DNA of 64,000 nucleotides from Denitrobaculum sp965225735 (GCA_965225735.1 CBDDBN010000030.1:1-64000); one strand, 5' to 3'. Counted from the stretch's first letter, positions 28,239 through 37,066 are shown. The notes: a model not told the origin generated them from the sequence alone. Numbers and translations: made by a program.

Positions 28239-29644
28239 ACAAGGGCGACGTCAAGCTCGAAGACCCAAGCGAAGTCGTCACTCTTTCACTCCTGGATAAC
28301 CCAAGCTCGATTATTCGCGCCTACGCCATTCTAGCGTCTGAAAATGCCGGTGGTCCGGCGCCTTTGCTCGACGATGAGGAAGTCGAAGAAGAGTTGATGC
28401 GTCTCGACGAGGAAATGCGACCGCTGTTCGCAGCGTTCCTCGGGGATGCCATTGGCCGCGGAGAAGCTTTCGCCGGCTGGGACAAAGCACGACTGGTGAA
28501 AGACGTTCTTAAACGTGACGAAGAGCGCTATTGGTCTGACGCCACCGAAAAAGAAAAGAATCTGGCAGCACTCGTCACCTTCTGCCGAGGGCTCTTCGAC
28601 GAAACGTTGGAGAGCATATGCGAAGAAGGTTCCGGCAAGGTATTTCCGGGACATTGGAACCGCGACGCAACCGGTGATCGCATTGGGAAGATAACCCGCT
28701 CACGTCTGATGGAAGAACACTGGTTTGTTGGGGGACTCGAACCTGACTTGCTCGGAGGACTCTTCGGGCTGGAGAGAATCGGCAAACTTCCATCCGTATC
28801 ACGGAAGGAATTTGTCACTGCCTGCCATAAGACTGAACCAATGCAAGTCAGTGCAATGCTTGCTCTGTGCCACCGCGATTGGCCTGACCACAAATCCTTG
28901 CCCTATTTTGACCAGGACTTACCTAAAGACCTAACGTTCCGTCGTAATTGGGCGCATCACTGTTTCGGACGCATTTACTATCATGGTCAGGCTAATCGCC
29001 TTCAGAGCGCTCGCCAAGAGTTTGAAAAACTAACGAGTTTTCTGTCAGAGATACCTTCTGACGCCGGCGCATCACTGCCACTTGCAAAGGCTAGTATCAA
29101 TCTCATTATCGATTACGGCAAAGCCGAGCAAATCGAAGAAGCCAGAACCATCTTCGAGAGCCTGCTAAACCTCCAGGAAAGATTCCCCGATGATGAGGAG
29201 ATCGCCCTTCGACGGGCCAAGGGCAGTGTCAATCTCTCTCTCGATTACGGCAAAGCGGGCCAGACTGACGAGGCCAAGATCATCTTCGAAGGCCTAATAA
29301 ATCTTCAGGAAAGATTCCCAGACGATGAGGAAATCGCGCTGCAGCGCGCCATGGGCAGCGTCAATCTCATTAGCTTTCTCGGCAAAGCCGGCCGGATCGA
29401 CGAGGCCAGGACCATCTTCGAGAGCCTTGTAGATCTTCAGGAAAAGTTCCCAGACGATGAGGAAATCGTTCTTCGACGCGTCAGAGGCAGCGTCAATCTC
29501 ATCCTCGATTACGGCAAAGTCGGCCTGACCGAAGATGCCAGAGCCATCTTCGAGACCTTAATAATCCTGCAGGCAAGATTCCCCGACAACGCAGAGATAC
29601 AGTCAATTGTGAGTTTGACCATAGAAGCGTCACCATTCGATTGA
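28190..29644 (+). CDS. STAND-type NTPase, C-terminal part with TPR sensor repeats
   Basis: Continuation of the gene above in the -1 frame. It starts inside the NTPase domain (LLLEREADGPWREEL), goes through a helical region and ends in tetratricopeptide-like repeats. Four nearly identical 44-residue units (E-A-R-T-I-F-E-S-L ... F-P-D-D-E-E-I-A-L, G-S-V-N-L, D-Y-G-K-A-G) start at 29135, 29267, 29399 and 29531, exactly 132 bp apart. The gene ends 132 bp before thrS. The GTG at 28190 is an apparent start only; the real protein would be about 880 residues. Base composition falls in the C-terminal half, unlike the neighbouring housekeeping genes, which suggests transfer. Confidence 0.75.
   Translation: MLLLEREADGPWREELNKGDVKLEDPSEVVTLSLLDNPSSIIRAYAILASENAGGPAPLLDDEEVEEELMRLDEEMRPLFAAFLGDAIGRGEAFAGWDKARLVKDVLKRDEERYWSDATEKEKNLAALVTFCRGLFDETLESICEEGSGKVFPGHWNRDATGDRIGKITRSRLMEEHWFVGGLEPDLLGGLFGLERIGKLPSVSRKEFVTACHKTEPMQVSAMLALCHRDWPDHKSLPYFDQDLPKDLTFRRNWAHHCFGRIYYHGQANRLQSARQEFEKLTSFLSEIPSDAGASLPLAKASINLIIDYGKAEQIEEARTIFESLLNLQERFPDDEEIALRRAKGSVNLSLDYGKAGQTDEAKIIFEGLINLQERFPDDEEIALQRAMGSVNLISFLGKAGRIDEARTIFESLVDLQEKFPDDEEIVLRRVRGSVNLILDYGKVGLTEDARAIFETLIILQARFPDNAEIQSIVSLTIEASPFD
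29086..29644 (+). repeat. 132-bp tandem repeats encoding TPR units
   Basis: Four in-frame copies with exact 132-bp spacing (29135, 29267, 29399, 29531), plus a diverged half copy before them. High DNA identity between copies, not just protein identity, indicates recent duplication or gene conversion. The reading frame is kept in every copy. Confidence 0.85.
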
Positions 29645-29673
29645 CTAAGTCTGCAACTCGCCCCCCACCCTGC

Positions 29674-29701
29674 TTGACAGTCCTTGGAATCCTTCTACAT
29701 T
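29674..29701 (+). promoter_or_regulatory. Putative sigma-70 promoter of thrS
   Basis: Consensus -35 TTGACA at 29674-29679, 16-bp spacer, then TACATT at 29696-29701 as -10. Start of transcription would be near 29708, about 70 bp before the thrS ATG. Confidence 0.6.
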
Positions 29702-29776
29702 GCGCGTTTCGCACTGCGGCATGGCTGCGGTGTGTTTACTTGTCTCTTCAATTCAGAGGGTTAAAAGCAGAGTTTC

Positions 29777-31696
29777 ATGGTTGCTATTCATCTGCCCGAC
29801 GGGAGTCGGCGCGATTTTGAGGCGGCGGTTTCCGGCGCCGAAATCGCAGCCGCCATCGGCCCGCGCCTGGCGAAAGACGCCTTGGCGCTGAAGGCCGACG
29901 GCTTGGTCAAAGACCTTGCCCATATCGTCGAGCAGGACACTACCGTGGAAATCGTGACCGCGAAGCACGAGGATAGCCTCGAACTGCTGCGGCACGACTG
30001 CGCCCATGTGCTCGCCGAGGCGGTGCAGGAAATCTACCCCGAGACCCAGGTGACCTTCGGCCCGGCGACGGAGAACGGCTTCTTTTACGACTTCGCGCGC
30101 AAAGAGCCCTTCACGACCGAAGACCTGGAGATCATCGAAAAACGCATGCATGAGATCGTCGATCGCGACGAGAGCATTCAGCGCGAGGTCTGGGACCGTA
30201 GCGAAGCCATTCGCCACTTCCAGGAGATCGGCGAGAAGTACAAGGCCGAGCATATCGAGACCCTGCCCACCGATGCCGAGATCTCGATCTACCGGCAAGG
30301 CAACTGGCTCGACCTCTGCACGGGGCCGCACCTGCCCTCCACAGGCCGGCTGGGCCATGCCTTTAAGCTGCTGCGGGTTTCCGGCGCCTACTGGCGCGGC
30401 GATTCCAAGAACGAGCAGCTACAGCGGATCTACGGCACCTGTTGGGCCACAGAAAAGCAGCTCAAAGCCTACCTCACGATGCTGGAGGAGGCCGAGAAAC
30501 GCGACCACCGGCGCCTGGGCAAGGAGATGAACCTCTTCCACCTGCAGGAAGAGGCGGTCGGCTCGGTCTTCTGGCACCCCAAGGGCTGGGAACTCTATCG
30601 GGCCGTGGAGCGCTATATCCGCAAACGCCTGGAGGCCGCCGACTACGTCGAGGTCAAGACGCCGCAGCTGATCGACCGGAGCCTCTGGGAGGCCTCGGGC
30701 CACTGGGAGAAGTTCCGCGAGCATATGTTCACGGCGGTCAGCGACGACGACCGGGTTCTGGCGGTCAAGCCCATGAACTGTCCGGCTCACGTCCAGATCT
30801 TCCGCCAGGGTCAGACCAGCTACCGCGACCTGCCGCTGCGCATGGCCGAATTCGGCGCCTGTCACCGCAACGAGCCCTCGGGCGCGCTGCACGGCCTGAT
30901 GCGGGTACGCGCCTTTACACAGGACGACGCCCACATCTTCTGCACGGAAGACCAGATCAACAGCGAGACGGTGATCTTCTGCGAGTTGCTCTCCAGCATC
31001 TATAAGGATCTGGGCTTCGAGGACTTCGTGGTGAAGTTCTCCGACCGGCCGGAAGTGCGCGCGGGATCGGATGAAACCTGGGACAAGGCGGAAGCGGCCC
31101 TGAAGGAAGCGGTCGAGATCGCCGGTCTGGAATACTCGCCCAACCCGGGCGAAGGCGCCTTCTACGGCCCGAAGCTGGAGTTCGTGCTTCGCGACGCGAT
31201 CGGGCGCGACTGGCAGTGCGGCACGCTGCAGGTGGACTTCGTGCTGCCAGAGCGGCTGGACGCCACCTATATCGGCGAGGACGACAAGCGCCACCGGCCG
31301 GTCATGCTGCACCGGGCGATCATCGGCTCCTTCGAGCGCTTCCTGGCAATCCTGATCGAGCATTACGGCGGGCGCTTCCCGCTGTGGCTGGCGCCGGTCC
31401 AGGTCACGGTCGCGCCGATTACCTCCGATGCGGACGACTATGGCCGCAAGGTGCAGGCAGCATTAAAATCCGCAGGCTTGCGAACGGAAATTGACCTGCG
31501 CAACGAGAAGATAAATTATAAGATACGCGAACACAGCCTTGCGAAAGTGCCGGTGATCGCGGTCGTCGGCCGCCGTGAGGCGGAAGAAGGTAAGGTGGCG
31601 CTGCGGCGTCTGGGCTCCAAGGAACAGCAGATCCTGAGCCTGGAGGAAGCCGTCGCGCTGTTGGGGGAAGAGTCGGCCTCGCCGGCAGGAGCCTGA
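29777..31696 (+). CDS. thrS: Threonyl-tRNA synthetase
   Basis: Class II aminoacyl-tRNA synthetase charging tRNA-Thr. Domains: TGS (1-61), editing domain with HDCAHVLAEA (His73, His77) and CTGPHLPSTG, class II core with MNCPAH zinc ligand, motif 2 region HRNEPSGALHGLMRVRAF, and the C-terminal anticodon domain (about 535-639). 639 residues, standard length. First gene of the thrS-infC-rpmI-rplT-pheS-pheT cluster; the STAND NTPase lies just upstream. A stretch near 31460-31530 uses unusually AT-rich codons and may hold a promoter for infC. Confidence 0.97.
   Translation: MVAIHLPDGSRRDFEAAVSGAEIAAAIGPRLAKDALALKADGLVKDLAHIVEQDTTVEIVTAKHEDSLELLRHDCAHVLAEAVQEIYPETQVTFGPATENGFFYDFARKEPFTTEDLEIIEKRMHEIVDRDESIQREVWDRSEAIRHFQEIGEKYKAEHIETLPTDAEISIYRQGNWLDLCTGPHLPSTGRLGHAFKLLRVSGAYWRGDSKNEQLQRIYGTCWATEKQLKAYLTMLEEAEKRDHRRLGKEMNLFHLQEEAVGSVFWHPKGWELYRAVERYIRKRLEAADYVEVKTPQLIDRSLWEASGHWEKFREHMFTAVSDDDRVLAVKPMNCPAHVQIFRQGQTSYRDLPLRMAEFGACHRNEPSGALHGLMRVRAFTQDDAHIFCTEDQINSETVIFCELLSSIYKDLGFEDFVVKFSDRPEVRAGSDETWDKAEAALKEAVEIAGLEYSPNPGEGAFYGPKLEFVLRDAIGRDWQCGTLQVDFVLPERLDATYIGEDDKRHRPVMLHRAIIGSFERFLAILIEHYGGRFPLWLAPVQVTVAPITSDADDYGRKVQAALKSAGLRTEIDLRNEKINYKIREHSLAKVPVIAVVGRREAEEGKVALRRLGSKEQQILSLEEAVALLGEESASPAGA
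31491..31522 (+). promoter_or_regulatory. Possible infC promoter inside thrS
   Basis: TTGACC at 31491-31496, with TAAATT (31512, 15-bp spacer) or TATAAG (31517, 20-bp spacer) as imperfect -10 choices, in an AT-rich patch within an otherwise GC-rich gene. In E. coli infC is also transcribed from promoters within thrS. The spacing is not ideal. Confidence 0.35.
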
Positions 31697-31746
31697 TCGT
31701 TTTCGCTGGTAACGGCGGCAGGTGAATCAGTCTCCATCGTAAGGGT

Positions 31747-31799
31747 CTAGAGAGCTAAAGCGCTCTAGAGAGTTGTCACTGGACTTATTTTTAGTCCAG
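31747..31799 (+). promoter_or_regulatory. Two hairpins in the infC leader
   Basis: CTAGAG/CTCTAG (31747-31768) and CTGGACT/AGTCCAG with loop TATTTTT (31779-31799) lie between thrS and infC. Neither is followed by a proper T-run. They may stabilise the processed infC mRNA or act in its control. Confidence 0.4.
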
Positions 31800-31907
31800 A
31801 TTAGAGAGGGGAATATCCTATCGGCAAACCGTTCCGGCTGAATTTGCAGCCGTGGGCGGGTGCCTATGGGACAAAACCGTATTTTTGGCTAACGGAGGAG
31901 TTTAGCA

Positions 31908-32444
31908 ATAGCACGTCCACCCGCAGATCTCACGCCGTCCCGTGACGGACCGCGTGTGAATGAACAAATTGGCGTTATGTCCGTACGCCTCGTCGACGAA
32001 AACGGCGAGCAGGTTGGGGTTGTTTCCAGGAATGACGCGCTGCAGCGCGCATTTAACGCCGGTTTGGACCTTGTAGAGGTTTCGCCCAATGCCGACCCGC
32101 CGGTCTGCAAGATTCTGGATTACGGGCGCTTCCGCTACGAGGCACAAAAGAAGAAAAACGAAGCCCGCAAAAAGCAAAAGGTCATCGACGTCAAAGAAAT
32201 TAAGATGCGGCCGAATATCGACCAGCATGACTATGACGTGAAGATGCGCGCCGCCAACCGCTTCATCGGCGAAGGCGACAAAGTCAAAGTGACCATGCGT
32301 TTCCGCGGTAGGGAGATGGTTCACCAGGATCTGGGCCTGAAGGTCCTGCAGCGCGTCCGCGACGAGCTGGAGGAAATCGCCAAGGTCGAGCAGTTTCCAA
32401 AACTGGAAGGCCGCCAGATGATCATGGTGATGGCACCCCGATGA
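31908..32444 (+). CDS. infC: Translation initiation factor IF-3, ATA start
   Basis: Binds the 30S subunit, prevents premature 50S joining and proofreads the start codon. N domain (NEQIGVMSVRLVDENGEQVG), basic linker (YEAQKKKNEARKKQK) and C domain (IKMRPNIDQHDYDVK). The family N terminus continues upstream of the GTG at 31956 as ARPPADLTPSRDGPR, and the first codon there is ATA at 31908, preceded by GGAGGAG with a 7-nt gap, giving 178 residues. Non-AUG starts are the known basis of infC autoregulation, because IF-3 itself rejects them; AUU is used in E. coli. The GTG would remove conserved residues. Second gene of the translation cluster. Confidence 0.92.
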   Translation: MARPPADLTPSRDGPRVNEQIGVMSVRLVDENGEQVGVVSRNDALQRAFNAGLDLVEVSPNADPPVCKILDYGRFRYEAQKKKNEARKKQKVIDVKEIKMRPNIDQHDYDVKMRAANRFIGEGDKVKVTMRFRGREMVHQDLGLKVLQRVRDELEEIAKVEQFPKLEGRQMIMVMAPR

Positions 32445-32445
32445 A

Positions 32446-32461
32446 TTAACCGACCGGTTAA
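32446..32461. promoter_or_regulatory. Inverted repeat after infC
   Basis: TTAACC and GGTTAA around GACC, starting 2 bp after the infC stop. The 255-bp gap to rpmI holds no gene. In other bacteria the leader of rpmI-rplT is the target of L20 autoregulation; whether this region does so here cannot be told. Confidence 0.35.
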
Positions 32462-32699
32462 TCGGGGATCACCTTCCCCCAACGCGGCTTCCAAAGGAAG
32501 CGCGCGCAGCAACCTCCAAAAATTAGGCTTGTTTTTCAGTAGTATAAAACAGGCCCGGGTGGGTTTTGTGCAACGCACGGCAATGGCTTGCATTCGCCGT
32601 GCGCCGCCGCTATAACCTGCGGCTTCAAACGAGCGGTCGGGCGAAAAGGGCATGCCCAGCGGCTCACGAAAGATTCGTTTCAAGCGAAAGGAATGCGAA

Positions 32700-32900
32700 A
32701 TGCCCAAGTTGAAGACGAAGTCAGGCGCCAAAAAGCGCTTCCGGCTCACCGGAACCGGAAAAGTTGTGATGAATCATGCCTATAAGCGCCACATGCTGCG
32801 CCGTCGCAGCCAGTCCATGAAGCGCAAAGCCCGCGGCACCACCATCCTGTGCGATGCCGATGCGAAGATCATCAAGCGCAACTTCCTCCCCTACGCTTAA
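32700..32900 (+). CDS. rpmI: Ribosomal protein bL35
   Basis: 66-residue basic protein of the 50S subunit, MPKLKTKSGAKKRF at the start and KIIKRNFLPYA at the end, both characteristic. Start at 32700 follows a GAAAGGAA ribosome site; the frame open to 32652 is not part of the gene. rplT begins 13 bp downstream, so they are co-transcribed. Confidence 0.96.
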   Translation: MPKLKTKSGAKKRFRLTGTGKVVMNHAYKRHMLRRRSQSMKRKARGTTILCDADAKIIKRNFLPYA

Positions 32901-32913
32901 GGATACCTGACTC

Positions 32914-33276
32914 ATGGCAAGAGTAAGTCGGGGCGTCACCGCGCGTGCACGCCACAAAAAAGTCGTCAAGATGGCCAAGGGCTATCGTGGACGCGGTAAA
33001 AACGTTTTTCGGGTCGCCGTCGAGCGGGTGGAGAAGGGTCTCCAGTACGCTTATCGTGATCGCCGCGTCAAAAAGCGCAATTTCCGGGGCCTGTGGATCC
33101 AGCGGATCAACGCCGGCGCCCGCGAGCACGGTTTGACCTATTCTCAGTTTATGAACGGCATGAAGCGCGCCGGCATCGAGCTGGACCGCAAGGTTCTTTC
33201 GGACCTCGCCGTTCACGAGCCGGCCGCCTTTAAGAGCCTCGTCGATCAGGCTCAGGCCGCTCTCAAGACCGCTTAA
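32914..33276 (+). CDS. rplT: Ribosomal protein bL20
   Basis: 120 residues. Binds 23S rRNA early in 50S assembly and in several bacteria represses its own operon. Family features: MARVSRGVTARARHKKVVK, GYRGRGKNVFRVA and LWIQRINAGAREHGLTYSQF. Starts 13 bp after rpmI; followed by a terminator-like hairpin before pheS. Confidence 0.97.
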   Translation: MARVSRGVTARARHKKVVKMAKGYRGRGKNVFRVAVERVEKGLQYAYRDRRVKKRNFRGLWIQRINAGAREHGLTYSQFMNGMKRAGIELDRKVLSDLAVHEPAAFKSLVDQAQAALKTA

Positions 33277-33359
33277 GGTAAATCGGCTCAGGCGGCTGCG
33301 GGACCAGAAAACGTCATGCAGCCGCCGGCCACCCGAGCGAGAGCTTCGAAAGCAGCAGA

Positions 33360-33392
33360 GCCAAGACCGGCCTCGGTCTTGGCTTCTCTTTT
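33360..33392 (+). terminator. Terminator or attenuator between rplT and pheS
   Basis: Perfect 10-bp stem GCCAAGACCG/CGGTCTTGGC with a 4-nt loop, followed by TTCTCTTTT. It lies 84 bp after rplT and 112 bp before pheS. It may end the rplT transcript or act as attenuator of pheST, as known in enterobacteria; no Phe-rich leader peptide is obvious. Confidence 0.75.
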
Positions 33393-33504
33393 GAAGGACC
33401 ACTCGCCTCAACAAAGCGAATAGGGACCGGCGGAGATCGGGGCTGGAGGACAGCCGTCGGATCCGAACCCGGCGAAACTCCAGGCATCCGAAACCTCCAC
33501 CGGG

Positions 33505-34581
33505 ATGCAGATGGAGAACCTTGAAGAACTTCGCGAAAGCCTGATGCAGCAGATCGAAAGCGCCGGCGACGCCGACGCGCTCGAGACGATTCGCGTGCAG
33601 GCCCTGGGCAAAAAAGGCCAGGTCACCCAGCTCATGAAGACGCTGGGAGGTCTCTCGCCCGACGAACGGCGCGAAGCCGGCCAGGCCCTGAACCTGGTCA
33701 AGACCGCCCTCGCCGATGCCATCGAAAACCGTCGTGGCAGCCTGAAAGAAGCCGAACTGGAAGCCCGCCTGGCGCAGGAAACCATCGACGTTTCCCTGCC
33801 CGTGCGGCCTAGCGGTCTCGGTCACTTCCATCCGATCAGCCAGACCATCGAGGAACTGGTGGCGATCTTCGGCGAGATGGGCTTTTCCGTCGCCGAAGGC
33901 CCGGATGTCGAGGACGACTTCCATAACTTCACGGCCCTGAACATCCCGCCGGAGCATCCCGCGCGCCAGGAATTCGATACCTTTTACCTGCCCGAGCGCG
34001 AGGACGGCAGCCGCCAGGTGCTGCGCACGCACACTTCGCCGGTCCAGATCCGCTCCATGCAGAGCACGAAACCGCCGATCCGCATCATCGTGCCGGGCCG
34101 GACCTTCCGTGCCGACCATGACGCCACCCACTCGCCCATGTTCCATCAGGTCGAGGGACTGGTGATCGATGAGAAGACCCACATGGGTCACTTGAAAGGC
34201 ACCTTGATCGAGTTCTGCCGGGCCTTCTTCGGCATCGACGATCTGCCGGTGCGCTTCCGCTCCAGCTACTTCCCCTTCACCGAACCCTCGGCGGAGGTCG
34301 ATATCGGCTGCACGCGCGCCGGTGGCCAGCTCAAGATCGGCGCCGGCGACGACTGGCTGGAGATTCTGGGTTGCGGCATGGTGCACCCCAAGGTTCTGGA
34401 GAACTGCGGCATCGACTCCACCAAATACCAGGGCTTCGCCTTCGGCATGGGGATCGAGCGCATCGCCATGCTGAAGTACGGCATGCCGGACCTGCGCCCC
34501 TTCTACGACTCGGATCTGCGGTGGCTGCGCCACTTCGGCTTCCTGCCGCTGGAAACCCCCAGCATGGTGAGAGGACTCTAA
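33505..34581 (+). CDS. pheS: Phenylalanyl-tRNA synthetase alpha subunit
   Basis: Catalytic subunit of the alpha2-beta2 enzyme charging tRNA-Phe. N-terminal coiled coil (1-90) that contacts tRNA, then the class II core: THTSPVQIRSM, GRTFRADHDATHSPMFHQVEG (motif 2), and motif 3 GFAFGMGIERIAMLKYG. 358 residues; translation may begin at Met1 (33505) or Met3 (33511), the latter matching the usual MENLEEL start. pheT follows after 4 bp. Confidence 0.97.
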   Translation: MQMENLEELRESLMQQIESAGDADALETIRVQALGKKGQVTQLMKTLGGLSPDERREAGQALNLVKTALADAIENRRGSLKEAELEARLAQETIDVSLPVRPSGLGHFHPISQTIEELVAIFGEMGFSVAEGPDVEDDFHNFTALNIPPEHPARQEFDTFYLPEREDGSRQVLRTHTSPVQIRSMQSTKPPIRIIVPGRTFRADHDATHSPMFHQVEGLVIDEKTHMGHLKGTLIEFCRAFFGIDDLPVRFRSSYFPFTEPSAEVDIGCTRAGGQLKIGAGDDWLEILGCGMVHPKVLENCGIDSTKYQGFAFGMGIERIAMLKYGMPDLRPFYDSDLRWLRHFGFLPLETPSMVRGL

Positions 34582-34585
34582 GGTT

Positions 34586-36991
34586 ATGAAGTTCACACTC
34601 AGCTGGCTCAAGGATCACCTCGAGACCGAGGCGAGCCTTGACGAAATCTCAGCAGCCCTTTCCATGATCGGCCTGGAGGTCGAAGAGATTGAGGATCGCG
34701 CTGCTGCACTCGCGCCCTTCAAGTCCGCCTACGTCATTGAGGCCGTCCAGCACCCCAACGCCGACCGCTTGCGGGTCTGCCGGGTCAAGACCGAGGATGG
34801 TGAAGTCCAGGTTGTCTGCGGCGCACCCAACGCGCGCACCGGCATGGTCGGCGTCTTCGCGCCCTCGGGCAGCTACGTCCCCGGCACAGATATGGTCCTA
34901 AAACCCGGCAAGATCCGGGGCGAGGAATCCAACGGCATGCTGGTCTCCGAGCGCGAGATGGGCATCTCCGACGAGCACGATGGCATCATCGAGCTGCCGG
35001 AAGGCACAGAAATCGGCCTGCCCTTCGCCGAACTTGCCGGTCTGAACGATCCGGTGATCGACATCGCCATCACACCGAACCGGGGCGACTGCCTCGGTGT
35101 GCGCGGCGTTGCGCGGGACCTGGCCGCCGCCGGGCTGGGCAAGCTCAAGCCCCTGGCCTTCCCGGAAACCAAGGGCGATTTCGAGCCGCCAATCAAGTGG
35201 CGGCGCGATCTGCCCGCCGACCAGCAGGAACTCTGCCCCTATGTGGCCGGCCGACACTTCCGCGGTGTAAAGAACGGTCCCAGCCCGAAGTGGATGCAGG
35301 ATCGCCTGCGCGCCATCGGCCTGCGCCCAATCTCGGCCCTGGTCGATATCACCAACTACGTCACCTACGACCTGAACCGGCCGCTGCACGTCTTCGACGC
35401 CGCTAAGGTGAAAGGCGATGTGACCATGCGTCTGGCCCGCGAGGGCGAGGAGATCCTGGCCCTGGACGGCGAGAACTACAAACTCGCGCCGGATATGGTC
35501 GTGATCGCCGACGACAATGGCCCTGAGGGTATCGGCGGCGTCATGGGCGGTGAAATTTCCGGCTGTTCCGACGAGACCACCGAAGTCTTTCTGGAAGTGG
35601 CGCTCTTCGATCCGGCGCGCGTCGCCATCACAGGACGCAAGCTGGGTATCCTTTCCGACGCCCGCTACCGATTTGAGCGGGGCCTGGATCCAGACTCCGC
35701 TCTGTGGGGTGTGGAAGTCGCCAGCAAGCTGATCCTGGAGCTCTGCGGCGGCGAGGCTAGTGAAACCACCATTTCCGGTGAGCATCCGAGCGAGCAACGC
35801 CGTATTTCCCTGCGCCGGGAGCGGGTCAAGAGCCTGGGCGGTATCGAAATTCCCTTCGACGAACAAGTTCGGATCCTGAAGGATCTGGAGTTCGAAGTCA
35901 CCGAAACCGGGGACGGCCTGGATGCGGTGGTGCCGCGCTGGCGCAATGATGTCGAATGCGAGGCTTGCCTGGTCGAGGAGGTCATGCGGATCCATGGCTT
36001 CGACAACATCCCCGTCGTGCCGCTCGAGCGGGATCGGGCGCTGCCCCAGGGGGTTCTAACCACCGGCCAGAAGCGCCGCAGCTATGCCCGCAATGCCCTT
36101 GCCTGGCGTGGGCTCGAGGAGTGCGTGACCTTCTCCTTCATCTCGCGCAAACAGGCTGAGCTTTTCGGCGGTGCGCAGGACGAGCTGACGCTGGTCAATC
36201 CGATCTCCAGCGACCTGGACGTCATGCGGCCTTCGGCCCTGCCCACACTGGTTGCCGCAGCCGCTCGCAACAGCGACCGGGGTTTTGCCGACAACGCGCT
36301 CTTCGAGATCGGACCGCAGTACCACGACGACGGTCCGAGCGGTCAACAGCTGGTCGCCGCCGGCCTGCGCAGTGGCGCAGCCGTGGCCCGTCACTGGGAA
36401 AGCAAAGGCCGCGTTTTGGACGCTTACGACGCCAAAGGCGACGCCCTCGCCGCCCTGGAGGTGGTCGGTGCGCCGGTGGCCAACCTGCAGGTCACGACCG
36501 ACGCCCCCGCGTGGTACCACCCGGGCCGCTCGGGTGCGCTGCGCCTCGGACCGAAGGTCATGGCGTTCTTTGGAGAACTCCACCCACGGGTGCTGGCGGC
36601 CATGGACCTGCGCGGGCCTGCTGTCGCTTTCGAGGTCTTCCTGGACGCCGTGCCGCAACCCAAGGCCAAAGGCACGGGCAAGATCAAGCCGGCACTGGAG
36701 CTTTCACCCTATCAGCCCGTCGAACGGGACTTCGCCTTCGTGGTGGCAGCCGACACACCGGCCGAAAAGCTGCTGCGCGCCGCCAAGGGCGCCGACAAGC
36801 AGCTGATCACCGACGTGGAGCTCTTCGACGTCTACGCGGGCAAGGGAATCGAGGAAGGCAAAAAGTCCCTCGCCATCTCGGTCACCCTGCAGCCGACCGA
36901 AAAGACCATGACCGACGAGGAAATCGAGGCGGTCGCGGCCAAGGTGGTTGCTCAGGTGGTCAAGGCAACCGGCGGGACGCTCCGCGGTTAA
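34586..36991 (+). CDS. pheT: Phenylalanyl-tRNA synthetase beta subunit
   Basis: 801 residues. Domains: B1 start MKFTLSWLKDHLETEA, tRNA-binding EMAP-like domain (about 40-150; VVCGAPNARTGMVGVFAPSG), B3/B4 editing domain (about 210-390), B5, the catalytic-like core and the C-terminal FDX-ACB anticodon domain (about 705-800, YQPVERDFAFVV). Forms the editing and tRNA-recognition half of PheRS. Translationally linked to pheS (4-bp gap). A bidirectional terminator follows. Confidence 0.97.
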   Translation: MKFTLSWLKDHLETEASLDEISAALSMIGLEVEEIEDRAAALAPFKSAYVIEAVQHPNADRLRVCRVKTEDGEVQVVCGAPNARTGMVGVFAPSGSYVPGTDMVLKPGKIRGEESNGMLVSEREMGISDEHDGIIELPEGTEIGLPFAELAGLNDPVIDIAITPNRGDCLGVRGVARDLAAAGLGKLKPLAFPETKGDFEPPIKWRRDLPADQQELCPYVAGRHFRGVKNGPSPKWMQDRLRAIGLRPISALVDITNYVTYDLNRPLHVFDAAKVKGDVTMRLAREGEEILALDGENYKLAPDMVVIADDNGPEGIGGVMGGEISGCSDETTEVFLEVALFDPARVAITGRKLGILSDARYRFERGLDPDSALWGVEVASKLILELCGGEASETTISGEHPSEQRRISLRRERVKSLGGIEIPFDEQVRILKDLEFEVTETGDGLDAVVPRWRNDVECEACLVEEVMRIHGFDNIPVVPLERDRALPQGVLTTGQKRRSYARNALAWRGLEECVTFSFISRKQAELFGGAQDELTLVNPISSDLDVMRPSALPTLVAAAARNSDRGFADNALFEIGPQYHDDGPSGQQLVAAGLRSGAAVARHWESKGRVLDAYDAKGDALAALEVVGAPVANLQVTTDAPAWYHPGRSGALRLGPKVMAFFGELHPRVLAAMDLRGPAVAFEVFLDAVPQPKAKGTGKIKPALELSPYQPVERDFAFVVAADTPAEKLLRAAKGADKQLITDVELFDVYAGKGIEEGKKSLAISVTLQPTEKTMTDEEIEAVAAKVVAQVVKATGGTLRG

Positions 36992-37013
36992 AGCAAGTCA
37001 TCGCTCCAAAGAA

Positions 37014-37046
37014 AAACGGCAGCCCCAGATGGGACTGCCGTTTTTT
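37014..37046. terminator. Bidirectional rho-independent terminator
   Basis: Stem AACGGCAG/CTGCCGTT with an extended CCC/GGG top, flanked by AAAAA on the left and TTTTTT on the right, so it can end pheT on the + strand and the PEP-CTERM gene on the - strand, which converge here. Confidence 0.88.
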
Positions 37047-37066
37047 GTGCTTAAAGCTTAAAAGCC

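Noticed and set aside
29086..29644. CRISPR-like regular repeats
   Set aside because: The 132-bp repeats are in-frame coding units with no unique spacers.
32872..34611. 579-codon open frame antisense to rplT-pheS
   Set aside because: Shadow of two well-established genes on the other strand.
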